Shown: positions 10,214 through 22,125, numbered from the stretch's first letter. The stretch is DNA of 64,000 bases from Pardosa pseudoannulata (GCA_032207245.1 CM063502.1:70739116-70803115); one strand, 5' to 3'. Notes: a model not told the origin generated them from the sequence alone. Made by a program: numbers and translations.

Positions 10214-10517
10214 AGGAGGTCCGCTAAGCATCCAGTAGTATTCCAAATTCCCTCTCCACAGCAGCGCACGTCTTCTGCGTTCGCCTGCGACGCGACGGGC
10301 ATGGGGACGGGTACTTCGAAAGGTTCGTAAGGTTAGCCCCAGACTTGCGATCTGCCCACCGCAGCCGGGATAAGCCTGGAGGGCCTCACGGCTATATGTG
10401 CCCGGTTTGCGCTTGATTGTCTCAATCTTTCTCTACCACAAATTTTAATATATTATAAATTTTAGAGAATAAATAAAACTTTCACAAATACTATTGAAAT
10501 TACTAACAAATGATAGT

Positions 10518-10692
10518 CGAACGATGACAGAATGAGTAGTAGAGCTCTGCTTTTCGGTACTAGTTTTCGTGGCTTTAAATGTAACTGCTAGCCTGGATGT
10601 CTGCAGCCATTGGAAAACGCTTTGAATAGTAAGTCTTGGTATCATTAGCCCTCGTGTAGCTAAACAGTAAACCATAGCGCCCCAAACCAAAA
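10518..10692 (+). mobile_element. SINE-A, diverged copy
   Basis: The head (cgaacgatgac) is followed by cttttcggtactagttttcg, a damaged B box, cctggatgtc, a body, cattagccctcgtgta and tail ccaaaccaaaaacc. The B box is degenerate, so it is unlikely to be transcribed by Pol III. Confidence 0.8.
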
Positions 10693-12384
10693 ACCTCCAA
10701 GAAATGCAAGGAACCATTTGTAGTTGAATATCTGATATTGAACAAGCAAATACAAAATGAAATTTATTCAGTAATTTAATTAATACACAAATATAAATAG
10801 TGCTACATATAAACATAACATACAAGATACAATTATCAAGCTCAAAATGTTACGAAACAAAAGTATTTAAATTTAGAATTTTGAACTGTATTATGATATT
10901 CATATATACAGACACAGATATAATAAATTCTTAAATCAGCGAAAAATAGTAATTGATGACGATGCTGTGATATTAATTTGTTATATAATCTGAACAATGA
11001 ATAATTCTGCTCAAGAAATATACTAAACAGTCTTTGTTGGCATCTTTGTATAAGATTTATAATTTGAAATATAATATAGCTAGTGTATAAATATTCCATA
11101 GTTCTTATTATAAATAAATTATATAACGCATTTATTGCATTTATATTAGGAAGTTATGACATTGAAAGACAAATGTAGAATTCATTTAATTATGGCAACG
11201 CATAATAATGTTTAAAAATTTGTATTTTTAAAAGGAATAGTACATTCCTTTAGGTTAAACTTTTATCATGAACTTAAGGGTTATGAATATAAAATGAAAA
11301 TAAATAAATAATATATGAAGAGAAATAAAGTAATTATATTTGACTTTTTATCTTTTCATGGAATAGCATAAAAGCGAAATTAAGATTTATAGAATTATAT
11401 AAGTCAAGTAAATACGGTTAGAAAGCAGGAAAAAGTACTGCACACCCCAAAACACATTCTAAACACTATAATATGAATAAATTTACCTAAAATGCTTTTC
11501 ATATTTTAGCATGTTATTAAAAGAAAAAGAGAAATATTTTTAATTTAAAGTAATTAAATAATTATTCTTGAGTTCTTATTTACAGAATTTAGATAAAAAT
11601 GTAAAAAATATCGTATACCTCTTCCCTATCTTAATCTAGGATCGATTTGATGATCCAAAAACTTTTCTATGATTTATCAGAATATAGATGTACGCCGAAT
11701 AGCATATGTTGGCAAAAAAAGCGCCAATAATTCGCCTTTCTGAGAAATTGACACCAGCGTAACAATAAAGCATGCTACATGAATAAACATGTTTTTTGTT
11801 ATTTTAACCTGGATATTTCAAAATGGCTACTAAAATACAATGAAAGGAATTGTACAATGTACTCTATGACATGAGGCAACCGTGTAATATTTTGGTAAAG
11901 ATTGGTGCAGAAATATGGCTTTGAAAGGCTATTATGTGCGAAAAGCCTGTTAAAATAGCTTTAAATAATAAAAATTAAGAACAGAGGAATTAAAAAAAAA
12001 CTAAATTAATTAGTTTCATTTTAATCATTTTTTATGTGGAATTGGTTTATGCAGACACACACAAACATCCATCTTTTTTATATAAATAATAAAAATCAAT
12101 AAAAATCATTTATAAATATTATCTAATGCCAACATTTGTTGATGATTACCAAGAACTTGGCAAACTAATCATGCATTTAGATACTTTACGCAATTAAAAT
12201 TCAGAACATTCCTTTGCCCGATTAAGGAAATGGTTCTCTGCCTGGAATTAATACTTTACATGTGAATTTCTTTCCTACAATATTGGCAATAGAACATTTA
12301 TTATGTTATAAAAATTAGTCAAAAATTGAATTTAAAATTGATACATAATATTGTTAAATAATGTAAGAATATGAAATATTAGAT
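10693..12384. other. AT-rich sequence, no recognised feature
   Basis: Minus-strand frames at 10445-10825 (overlapping the SINE) and 10842-11099 are AT-driven. Nothing else was recognised. Confidence 0.4.
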
Positions 12385-12545
12385 TGGATTGATTTGGTTT
12401 GGAGCACTACAGTCTACTTTTCTGCTACATGACTAATGAGACCGCTTAAAGCCGAATGTCTGCAAAAATCCATACCAGCAGATAAGCTTGACTTCGCGAA
12501 CTCCTGTACCGATGAACAGTAACGTACCATTCGTCTATCGATCAA
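12385..12545 (-). mobile_element. SINE-A, degraded copy
   Basis: Reverse-orientation landmarks are ttggtttggagcactacagt, actaatgagaccgctt, aaagccgaatgtct and cgaactcctgtaccga. An internal deletion removes part of the body and the B box is damaged. Confidence 0.8.
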
Positions 12546-13035
12546 CGAAAAGTTATATTCGAATATTAGTTTGAACCATAACATGCGATATGCATAATTA
12601 AACACGGAATATCTTAATTTGATGCAAATCGGATTTAAAAGTAATAAATAAATGAACTCTTTCAGGGTTTAACGTCACAGTGTTAAAATTTAAAATTAAA
12701 TTATAAAGAAAATTTGAAATGTAAAGGAACAATGAGCATACCTGTCGTCATTTGTAATTTTGTAAACATAAATTTTAGCTATTTAAATTCTATTAATTAT
12801 TATCAGTAATTTTATTGACTTCGACTGATTGGGAATATAATGTGTGAGATTAAAGAAAAATTCCTTGAAAAACCTGTTAAAATGAAATATATTAAATAAC
12901 TAATTCGAATTTTGAAAAATGGCAGCTTGATTTTTTGTAAGTGCCTAAAAGAACATCTGGATCAGTTCTACACATGCTGTTGTCATCATTTACATGCAAA
13001 TATGTTTACACAGAGACATACATGCAAACACTCCC

Positions 13036-13037
<2 letters not shown>
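12546..13037. other. AT-rich sequence, no recognised feature
   Basis: No supported feature was found ahead of the TA microsatellite. Confidence 0.4.

Positions 13038-13038
<1 letters not shown>

Positions 13039-13126
<88 letters not shown>
13039..13126. repeat. (TA)n microsatellite, ~44 units
   Basis: Uninterrupted TA dinucleotides. The Ile-Tyr frames across it are artefacts of the repeat. Confidence 0.97.
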
Positions 13127-13127
<1 letters not shown>

Positions 13128-13404
13128 CTAACACAAGTCTAACTTCTCTAACTTTCTTACAAGTTTAAAGAACTTTTGAATAATTATTTACATTTTGTAA
13201 ACAGTTATTTAGAAGTCTTTTATTATATACAACAAAGCACTAGAAAAAAATCCTCGTTTATTTGTAACGTCTTCTTTAGAAATAACGACTTACATAACAG
13301 AATTCGTCTTCTTTTAACAAATATTATAAAGGCTAACTCATTGCAAACAGATGAACATATGTCATTTAACAAGCTAAATTTCTTGTAACTTTCCTATTTT
13401 GTTT

Positions 13405-13515
13405 TAAGGCTGTTAAAAGAAGTTTGGCGTATCCGTTTTGACTGACATAACAATACCAATTTACGTCACTTACAAGTAAAGAAAAAATCATTTTAACAAG
13501 CAAGTAAGGAAAACT
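13405..13515 (+). repeat. Local repeat, copy related to 14330-14400
   Basis: gttaaaagaagtttggcgta, then ttttgactgacataac and tacgtcacttacaag, recur almost exactly at 14328-14390. A more diverged version is at 14100-14165. These are three related local copies within 1 kb. Confidence 0.85.
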
Positions 13516-13595
13516 TGTAACAAAAGTGTTATTTTAGAGTGTTTTTACTATCATGTATTAAATCAAGTAAATATTAATGATAAGAATATTTAAAC

Positions 13596-13597
<2 letters not shown>

Positions 13598-13636
<39 letters not shown>

Positions 13637-13666
13637 AGAGAGAGAAAGAGAGAGTGAGAGAGAGAT
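13598..13666. repeat. Compound (TA)n-(GA)n microsatellite
   Basis: About 17 TA units to 13633, then a GA-rich run (agagagagaaagagagagtg) to about 13666. Confidence 0.95.
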
Positions 13667-14019
13667 GAATCTTTAAGAACTTTATCCTCTATAGTTTTGT
13701 AATATAACTATGTATTGAATTTAGTCTGTTTCAGATTATTAAGCATAACAAACGTCAAACTAGACTTTTTATGTTGCTTAAACTTTATAAAGCACAATTG
13801 ATGATGTATTGTTTAAAACTTACGAGAATGCTAGTTGGATTAAGTAGTTATGCATAATATTCCAGATACTTTTTGGAAATTCATGAAATTTTACAATACT
13901 TTGTCTTGTTAATACTTTAGGATTTGGGAAACTTGAAATTTTAGGATAAAAATAAGCATAGATTTTTTATTTTAGATGAAATTTAGAGTTGTACACATTG
14001 ATGATTGTTTAAAATGAGA

Positions 14020-14400
14020 ATTTCATTTCTTTCAAAATAGAAATTTCTATCACAATGAAACACATTGTTTATCTTTGTAATATCAAAATTATTTCATAGT
14101 TGTTAAAAGACGTTTGTCGTATTCATTTTGACTGCATCAGTTTATGTTACTTGAAAATTTATTAAAGTAAGAAAACTTGTAATATATTGTTTAGATGAAA
14201 TTTATCAGTAGTTGTGAATAATGATTGCATTAACGAAAATGAAATTTCATTTCTTTCAAAATAGAAATTTCTATCACAATGAAACACATTGTTTATCTTT
14301 GTAATATCAAAATTATTTCATAGTTGTTAAAAGAAGTTTGGCGTATCCATTTTGACTGACATAACAATACCAATTTACGTCACTTACAAGAAAAGACAAA
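14020..14400 (+). repeat. Local direct duplication with 91-bp identical core
   Basis: 14020-14110 and 14244-14334 are identical by eye (beginning atttcatttctttcaaaata and ending catagttgttaaaaga), at an offset of 224 bp. Beyond the core, the second copy continues into sequence nearly identical to 13412-13475, while the first continues into a diverged relative. This mosaic suggests gene conversion or template switching between neighbouring copies. Confidence 0.9.
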
Positions 14401-14760
14401 AATTCTTTCCAACAAGCAACTAACGAAGGCATGAAACAAGAAACTTATTTTTAGGACAATTTTAACATGATATATTAGAGCAAGTGAAGATTAATTACAC
14501 GGGGCCTCCTGCTGTGATATTTGCTTTCAAAAATGTTCATCAAAAACAGGTGACGGTAAATACATTCTGCGTTCCATTTTTGTTTCATTTTCTTTAATCT
14601 AACTATGCCTGTGTCTCAGATGATTAACTTTAATAGACACCAATGAGATATTTTCTTTTTTGCGACGTTTTGTTACGTGGTGATGTATTTCAAATAATAT
14701 TTTTAAAAATATTAATGATACTTATGTTAAAAGGTCAATTCTAACCTTTTTTTTATTTAA
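14401..14760. other. AT-rich sequence, no recognised feature
   Basis: No supported feature was found. Confidence 0.4.
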
Positions 14761-15142
14761 CCCATATTGGACCGCTGTCCTATAAATAGGACAGCAAATA
14801 AAACTCCATTTAATAGTAAAGTTATAAATATTTTTTGAGTTTATTTTCTTTTAACACCTATAAAATAAACTCACTTTAGTATAGAAACTTAAAAAAAAGA
14901 AGAAACCAAATTTTATTGTATTGTAAAATTTATTTTCAGCAACCCCTTAAAAATTGTTATTTTATAATCTTTAATTTTATATTTATTATTATTATATTTT
15001 TTAAACATTGTGGAGGTTACTTGTAATTTAAATATAGCGCTAATAATATAGATCAAAATTTTTGTCCAAAAAAATATTTTGCACGTGTATTTTATAAGTA
15101 TAAACAAGGTGTCCTAAAATTAGGACAACGGTCCAATCCCGA
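14761..15142. mobile_element. Foldback MITE, piggyBac-like left border
   Basis: The left end (after TTAA at 14757-14760) reads ccc-atattggaccgctgtccta. The right end, reverse-complemented, contains ttggaccgttgtccta, giving inverted termini of about 30 bp. Each terminus also holds its own small palindrome: gctgtccta/taggacagc (14774-14795, loop taaa) and tgtccta/taggaca (15110-15127, loop aaat). The right TTAA is not preserved, so superfamily assignment is tentative. There is no transposase. Confidence 0.65.
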
Positions 15143-15645
15143 TTATTTTTCCTCGAATTCGCTATTGCACTCCTTGCGCACATTCTTTTCTTATCTTTCA
15201 ATAAAAACCAGTTCAAACACCTCAAACACGAAAGCAGTATTTATAAAAAGTATATAAAATAATTCCTTATGTTTAATTTTTGTCGCTATTGACCATCCAG
15301 GGGGAAATAGACCTTAAAATTTGTATATTTGATAAAAAATATAAAATTATATAAACATTAATTATGAAAATATTTTTGATAATCAAGTCAGCGTTTCTTA
15401 TCCAAATTATTTTTTCTTTCCAATAAATTTATTTTTTTATTGAAAATTAAAAAATATTTTAAATTTATTTTTAAAATATTATAAGGTTTTTTTTCTTGCA
15501 GTCCACATTGTATAGTGACAAACAGTAAGTTTTTAGATCTTTAGGTTTGGGTTTGATTCTCGATGAGATTTAGTATTTGTAATGTGTTTTACCCTAATAT
15601 TAAACACTTATATGGTGCTTAACTAATAAAAGGGTCTAGTGATCA
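15143..15645. other. AT-rich sequence, no recognised feature
   Basis: No supported feature was found. Confidence 0.4.
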
Positions 15646-15648
15646 GCG

Positions 15649-15917
15649 TGACACTCGGTAGCTCAGTCGACAAAGGCAACGATATCTTAACTGGATGGTT
15701 GCGGGTTCGGGGCCAGCTTAAAATCCGCCGTGTTCATTAAGGGTGAGTGTTAAATATGCTCGTGGTCACAATGTCCTGAAAGTTTTTAAAGTATGCCTCT
15801 GTTAAGTGGGTAAGACAAGCCTAAGGGTTCTCTGCTTAGTCCCTGGATCTAAATTTCGAGGACCCACTTGAGCTAAAATGTTCATTTAGCCTAGTGGTGC
15901 TCGTAAACCAAAAAAAA
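15649..15917 (+). mobile_element. SINE-B, full-length copy
   Basis: A second tRNA-derived family. It has an A-box-like ggtagctcagtcgacaaagg, a B box ggttgcgggttcgggg, then a body (ccgccgtgttcattaagggt, ctcgtggtcacaatgtcc, gacaagccta, tctgcttagtccc) and an A-rich tail (aaaccaaaaaaaa). Related copies lie at 30499-30810 and 63621-63865, with truncated heads at 30146 and 63078. No target duplication was found. Confidence 0.8.
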
Positions 15918-15984
15918 GCATCCATTCGCCGTAATTCGTGTGACTTCCGGCACACGTGCTTGGCTGTCCAAGTGGCATTAAACT

Positions 15985-16158
15985 GAACGATAGCCGAAAG
16001 GTTACAGCTTTGATCTTCGGTACTGGAGTTCGTGGGCTCGAATCCGACGGTGGCATGCCTGTCCGTAAGCGTTTAAAATTGCTTTTAAGCAGTAGGTCCC
16101 TGTTTCATTAGCCCTCTTGATGCAAAAAGTAGACCATAGCACTCCAGACAAAACAAAA
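15985..16158 (+). mobile_element. SINE-A, full-length copy
   Basis: The head (gaacgatagccgaaagg, A box), B box (gggctcgaatcc) and body (taggtccctgtttcattagc) lead to tail ccagacaaaacaaa. It is flanked by the 12-bp direct repeat ccaagtggcatt/ccaagtagcatt (15968-15979 and 16159-16170, one mismatch), consistent with an older insertion. Confidence 0.88.
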
Positions 16159-16170
16159 CCAAGTAGCATT

Positions 16171-16635
16171 GCCAAGAACAACTATTCAGCTCAGTTATAC
16201 AGCGAATACTTATAAATAGGCTAGTTCTAGCCTAAAAATAAAATTACATTTTTTTTCTGATTACTAACTTCAAAATATTTTACCATCAGGACGATAGTCG
16301 AATATAAACCCAATAAATTTAAGGGTTTGAATCCCACTGGTATAATAGATACTAGTAATTGTTTGATATTTTATTTAACATTAGGTTATGTCGAAAAAGC
16401 GTACTTGTCACAAAATCATACATTAGAGCATAAAATGGAAAGAAAACAGTGCCGATGCACTTTATTTTTCTAAAATTCTATTATATTTCTACACCTGATT
16501 TTTTTAGGTTTGTTCTAAAACCAGATATGGTGTGTTAAAACCGTAAGTTGTCAATCTACTAAACGTGAAAATAATATGAAATAGCTAAAAAAATGTAAAA
16601 CTGTGAACAAATATGAATAAATGTTTCATACAAAC
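16171..16635. other. AT-rich sequence, no recognised feature
   Basis: No supported feature was found before the mariner border. Confidence 0.4.
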
Positions 16636-16637
16636 TA

Positions 16638-17370
16638 CAGGGTGTCTATAAAAGAACTCCGGGGTTTTAAAAATTCATATCTCACTAACTATAAAAGATA
16701 GCAAAATTTAGTCGATTTCACTGAAAAGAGTAGCTCAAAAAGTTTTACTCATATCATTTGGGAATGTTTGTATTAAATATTGACTGCGCTGCAGGGCGTT
16801 GACCTTGAAATGACGTCGCGAAATTTGAAATGATGGCGACTCCGCAACAAAAGGCTCAATGTGTTATTTGGCTCATAGAAACGAAGTCTGTAGTTACCGT
16901 ACAAAGAAACTGTCGACGTAACTATGGTGTTAACCCGCCTTCTGACAAAACCATTCGTCAATGGTTCAGTGCATTTAAGGAAACAGGGAATGTTTTGAAG
17001 CAAAAGTCGCCGGGTAGGCCGAGTGTGTCTCAAGAGAAAGTGGACAGAACTCTGTTGGATTTTTTCTTCTGGGGGCATATCAAGAATATCGTGTATGCAG
17101 AGAAAATTCGTGATGTTCAACATCTCAGGGAACGAATAGTCAATTGTGTGGCAACCGTCTCTCCAGACATGCTCGCCAGGACATGGGAAGAGGTAGAATA
17201 CCGTTTAGACTTCTGCAGTGCCACTAACGGGGCTCATATAGAACTTTACTAAGTGTTAAAAAAACTTGAAAATGTAAGCTTGCCAGTCATGTATAAAACA
17301 TGTATGTATGTTTTTTATTTCATTAAAATATTTTGCCTCAAAACCCCGGAGTTCTTTTATAAACACCCTG
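16638..17370 (+). mobile_element. Internally deleted mariner/Tc1-type element
   Basis: A complete 733-bp element flanked by the TA target duplication (16636-16637 and 17371-17372). The terminal inverted repeats extend 31 bp with one mismatch (cagggtgtctataaaagaac versus cagggtgtttataaaagaac, then tccggggtttt on both). The ends are well preserved, so insertion is fairly recent. Full-length relatives carry a transposase of about 350 aa. Here a central deletion leaves a short ORF joining the two ends of the transposase. It is non-autonomous but its termini could still be recognised in trans. Confidence 0.95.
16830..17252 (+). CDS. Truncated mariner transposase, DNA-binding end fused to C-terminal tail
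   Basis: The 140-aa frame begins MMATPQQKAQCVIWLIETKS. Residues 1-70 form the N-terminal helix-turn-helix (DUF4817-type) region, with KTIRQWFSAFKETG and the GRP-like KSPGRPSVS motif. At about residues 72-74 it passes directly into the C-terminal region (LDFFFWGHIKN ... VEYRLDFCSATNGAHIE), which in relatives follows the last catalytic acid. The whole DDE catalytic domain is therefore missing, yet the reading frame is kept through the junction and to a normal-looking end. A protein made from it could bind the termini but not cut DNA. A repressor-like role is speculation. A chance in-frame deletion has a one-in-three likelihood. The start may be either of the first two Met codons. Confidence 0.75.
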   Translation: MMATPQQKAQCVIWLIETKSVVTVQRNCRRNYGVNPPSDKTIRQWFSAFKETGNVLKQKSPGRPSVSQEKVDRTLLDFFFWGHIKNIVYAEKIRDVQHLRERIVNCVATVSPDMLARTWEEVEYRLDFCSATNGAHIELY

Positions 17371-17372
17371 TA

Positions 17373-18389
17373 TTTTATGTGTAAGTAAAATTAGATTGCC
17401 TATTATGCGTATATAAATACAAAATGCAGCAAAATTTTTAAGGTAACTAAACAACTCAGGAAGCATAATTAAATAAAAAATGATTCACGTTGAACAGATA
17501 GTATTTCTATTGTGATGAAAAATATTTTGTTATTGGTTTTTACTTATCTTACATGTTTTATATATACAAGCAATATTCGCCATCCTACTAACAATGCAAA
17601 TAATAATAATTTATCATAAAATCTGATATAAAACAAAGTAAGTGTTATTGCAAAGAAAATGCTGAATAGTAATTGAATGAATTCTAGTAATAAAAGATGC
17701 TTTCTTAAGTATCTTACATTATATGCAATAAAATTTTCTTTAATTCTGATTTACTGTGGGATTGAAATATTTATCGTATACATTGCACTAGCCTAACACT
17801 TCTTAAATTTTTATTACTTTTCTTAAAAAAAAAAAACTAAGTGCAATTAGAATTTCTTACATTAAATAGAAATTTGGTTGACTTGTTTTGCTTATTATTC
17901 GAAGATGTTTTTTAATTAGAAATTGATCAGTTTCGCTTGATACTTATATCTAGAATTTCCCACCATTGGAAATGCTGGTTGCTATACATGCCGTATGTGT
18001 GGAAAGTATTGGTTTAGACTTAAATTAGTGATACACTTAATTTTTCAACACTTTACTAAAGATTTTGCCTATCAAAATTCCTATACAGCAATATCTCATT
18101 TTTCTGGCTAAGACTTCATTAATATAAAATGATAAAAGGCACTATTTTAGTGAAAGAAAACTAACAAATCAAAGTGCTTTTGGAGAACTTAATATTTATT
18201 CGTACATTGAAAAAAATTAAAATTTTAGATAATATTTTTGAAGTTTTTATTCTGATTTTCTATAAATCGTAATATCACCAATTTTTTGGGTTACATAGAA
18301 TATTTCCATGTGGTTTCAAATGTGATCGGTGTGTGGTTTCAAATGTGAAAGTTAATATCTAAGACAGGCCTTAAAAATAAGGAAACAAA
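17373..18389. other. AT-rich sequence, no recognised feature
   Basis: No supported feature was found. The missing left end of the hAT element below may lie here but was not identified. Confidence 0.4.
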
Positions 18390-20240
18390 TATGTCAGAAA
18401 GAAATTGATTTTGAAACTTAGGTATGTTCGATCAAATGACTTTTTATCGGAAAAGGTAGGTGGTCATCAGCTTCTGGGTAAACTTTTAACAGAACCCTAT
18501 GAAAGTTTAAAGCATGCTTTAGAAAATTTTAGATCTCACAAACAAAAGAAATACCTTAAAAATACTGTCTTAGAGAGCGAAGATATTTGTAATATTGTCG
18601 ATGGAAAGAGAGATCTAATCATTCTTCAGCTGGACAATAAAAGAAGGTAAAATGCTTTGAATATAGAAGAAATTTAATCCCAATGACTGGAAACTTAATG
18701 CTGTGTGGACTACAAAAAAATTGCATTGCGAGACCATGAAATTTCCTACCAAATCACTCTTGAAGAAACCAAACAAAACGATGGGAATTTCAGAGCTTTT
18801 TTGAGATATTTGACAGAAAATAATGCTGAACTAAAAGAGTATCTTACAAGCAGTTCTAAGAATGCAATGTTCAAGAGTACCAGGATTCAGAATGAGCTTT
18901 TAGACATCATGGGACGTATTGTATAGAAAAAAAATTGTCCAAAGAGTTAAAAATGTAGGTTTTTTTCTCTACTATCAGCTAAAACTACAGATATAGCTTA
19001 GATACAGCAGTTTTATTTTGATCGTCCGATATATAGAAAGAAATATGCCCCTTCGAGAAGACTTCTTACTTTTGTAGAAGTTGAGGAATTAGCTGGCAAA
19101 GCACTTGCTGGAATTATAGAAACTATTCTTAGTAAATTAGGATTGGATCTCTTTAATTTGAGACGGCAAAGCTGCTGCAATCAGCGGAGAGTTTCAAAGA
19201 GTCTTGGCTGTAATAACAAAGACAGCACAGACAATTCTCAATGCTTCCGGAATAGTTTCAGAAGCTTGTTCTTTTTCTGAACATCTGCTCGTAGCTCTGA
19301 TTTACTTAAAGAAAAATAAAAGAAACGAATCCAGGGAAAAATGAACAGAAATTAAAAGCACTTTGACCGAGTAGATTGGTTGAAAATTTTATTCCGTAGA
19401 ACAATTACATGAAATATCCCTTTTGAATATACGAAAGCAGAAAGCTGCCTAAGATCTGTCTGTTCATTTCCTTTCATTATTACAATTTTTATATGTAGTA
19501 TTATTCCAGGAAAAACTCATAGCTGTTTGAAATTGCAAAATAAGCAGACTAATTTAATATCTGCACTTAAAATAATAAAATTGGTTTTGAAAAAATCAAA
19601 AGCATACGTTAGACAACCTTTAACAAACCCTTTAACAAAATACACAGAGAAGTCGAATGTATTGTTGGGCAAATATATGTGGAGCCTGCAATTCCAATTT
19701 AGTGTAAAGAACAAAGAAACAGAGAAAATGTACCTGCGATGACTGAAGAAGATTACTTTAAACAAATTGTTTTCTGCCTTACCTGGATGACACGATTTCA
19801 ACAATGAATGAAAGATTTTTGACTCATGAAGAGAAAATTACATCAATTCAATTCTTTATTCCTTTTCGGATTGTTAAGAGATCTTTTCATGATGTAAAGT
19901 TAGCATTTCATTTTTTAAAGACGATATTTCAAATTTTTGTACAATTGACAATCTAAAATGTGAATGGGAATTGTGGAAAATGAACTGGGGCAAAATGGAC
20001 ATTAATGAACGGCCACAAGTTGCTTTAGAAGATCTAGCAAATTGTGAAAAGGCTTTCTTCTGTTGAAGACGATTGCAGTTTTACCTGTTACCAATGTTAT
20101 TGTGAAAAGGACCTTTTCAATGCTCAAAAAACTGAAACATATTTGGGAAACATGACTGTAGGAAAGAGGTTAACACCAACAGCTATCCATCGAGACATAG
20201 AACTATCAATTGAAGAAATCATTAATGAATTTTAAAATAT
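18390..20240 (+). pseudogene. hAT-family transposase pseudogene (DUF4371/ZMYM1-like)
   Basis: Decayed transposase of the hAT superfamily, related to those that gave rise to ZMYM1-like proteins. Fragments appear in the correct order in shifting frames. First is an N-terminal part with NFRSHKQKKYLKN (18405-18650). Next is the DUF4371-like block with KIALRDHE, GNFRAFLRYLTEN and KNAMFKSTRIQNELLDIMGRI (18705-18926). Then FVEVEELAGKALAGII and LGLDLFNLR (19070-19165) follow. Last is the C-terminal dimerisation region, with LPVT near 20077, VKRTFSMLKKLKHIWE, and LTPTAIHRDIELSIEEIINEF (to 20235). Stops and frameshifts separate these blocks, so no functional transposase is encoded. The downstream (TA)n block and a candidate terminus at 21425 may belong to the same element. 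Confidence 0.88.
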
Positions 20241-20407
20241 TGCTGTTAAGGTATTTTATTTCTCTTTGTAAAGTAAAATTTGAACAACCTCTCCTCAGGA
20301 AAAGATGTGTAAACATACTAAATATTTGAATGGGATTTTTCCCCTTTCCCTAATTACTTTTTAAAAATTGATTTACCTAAGAAATAACTGTGATGAAACA
20401 TTAAAAA

Positions 20408-21019
<612 letters not shown>

Positions 21020-21402
21020 TGCATGATTTATAGTTTGTTCACAACCTTACTTTTAAAAGTTAGCAGTTTTTCTATTTGAACATTATTTTCATCAATATAT
21101 ATGTTTTTTGATTGGTTGTTAAAGTAAAAATTATTTTTAAAGTTTCATAGTTGTACTTCACTTTATTGTAACAACTGTATTATAAATATATTAATATATG
21201 TCTATTTTTTAAGGTTCAAACGACGCACTAAAAAGTTTATTTTATTCCTTGTTATTTTATAAGGCCAAATTAAGTGATATATTACTCTTATCAAATAAGA
21301 TTTTATAAATTATTAGTGTGAAAGAAATCCTTACATTTTTAAGAGAGAATAAAAATATATACTTACTTATCATCTATAAAATATTAGTTCCCTCACCCCC
21401 GA

Positions 21403-21425
21403 AAAAAATTTTGCTTACGCCCCTG
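21403..21425 (+). mobile_element. Candidate hAT right terminus
   Basis: attttgcttacgcccctg reverse-complements to caggggcgtaagcaaaat, the type of terminus found on many hAT elements. It lies downstream of the hAT pseudogene in the expected orientation. No matching left terminus or 8-bp duplication was found, so the link is inferred. Confidence 0.5.
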
Positions 21426-21894
21426 GTAGATCATTTTGTATGATCATCTGTAGTAGCGTGAGCTCACGGACAGTTTTGTTAATGGTCCTTTGAATACATG
21501 TATTTATAGTTAACTAACATATAGCCCGTCATATGACGGTATCAGTAAAATTTTTAATATTCCAGAATTTTAAACTACCCTATGAGGCAGGTAAAAAAGT
21601 GGTTTGTTTTTTGGCTGAGAATTATCTTTCAACAAAAATAATCGATTAAAATTATCACATATACCTAATCTATTATTTAAGCCAAATATAAAAGAAAAAT
21701 ATTTACGTAATATCTAAGTTTAGTGATAAAACGTATGGAAATCATGCAGAAGATATTTAAATAATCTAAAATAAATGATTAAATGAAATGGTTAAAGGAA
21801 TGACGTCATAGTGATAGAAAAAAAATGTTATTTTTATCTATTTATAATGTGATACATTGATAAATTTAATCGCCTGCTCTTAAAATGGTGCTTG
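21426..21894. other. AT-rich sequence with small palindromes
   Basis: Contains the 12-bp palindrome cgtgagctcacg (21457-21468) and a gatcat...atgatc inverted repeat (21430-21445). Nothing else was recognised. Confidence 0.4.
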
Positions 21895-22125
21895 ATATAA
21901 GGGGACGGGGTCGATTTGGAACGTTTTAAAGATGACAGTATTTTTCGCTGTGATACGAAGCTTATTCATACTAATTTATTTGGAAATCGTACCTATAGTT
22001 TAAGAAAAGATGAACTTTACTCGCTTTGAATTTTGCTAACCCTAACTTATCAAAAATCCAATATGGATGCTGTATCCATTCCAGGTCTAACCGCTTCATA
22101 ATTTCGAGGACAGACGGAAAGATAA
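21895..22125 (+). repeat. Dispersed repeat S, copy 1
   Basis: Shares tttgaattttgctaacccta, atatggatgctgtatccatt, ccgcttcata and the ggacagac...aacttaggcta end with 22575-22725. The ggacagac-type end resembles the 3' ends of some LINEs, but no coding sequence is present to confirm this. Confidence 0.75.

Larger units (their letters stand above)
9787..10415 (-). mobile_element. GC-rich retroposed segment with 16-bp target duplication
   Basis: This 629-bp block, much richer in G+C than its surroundings, is bounded by a perfect direct repeat attgtctcaatctttc (9771-9786 and 10416-10431). That is the signature of target-primed reverse transcription. It has no long open frame. It contains a 7-bp-arm hairpin (ctggagc...gctccag near 9905-9927), a short internal tandem repeat and a telomere-like tract. 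On the minus strand the tract follows an A run. It could be the 3' end of a truncated LINE or a retrotranscribed non-coding RNA. Orientation is inferred only from A-rich tracts on the minus strand. Confidence 0.8.

Noticed and set aside
10445..10825. 126-aa minus-strand frame
   Set aside because: About half of it is antisense to a SINE-A copy and the rest is AT-rich low-complexity sequence.
15649..15917. Possible tRNA genes (A and B boxes here and in all SINE copies)
   Set aside because: The boxes are at tRNA spacing but acceptor and anticodon stems do not form, and long conserved non-tRNA bodies follow. They are SINEs.
16773..17123. 116-aa minus-strand frame
   Set aside because: It is antisense to the mariner transposase remnant, which has recognisable motifs on the plus strand.
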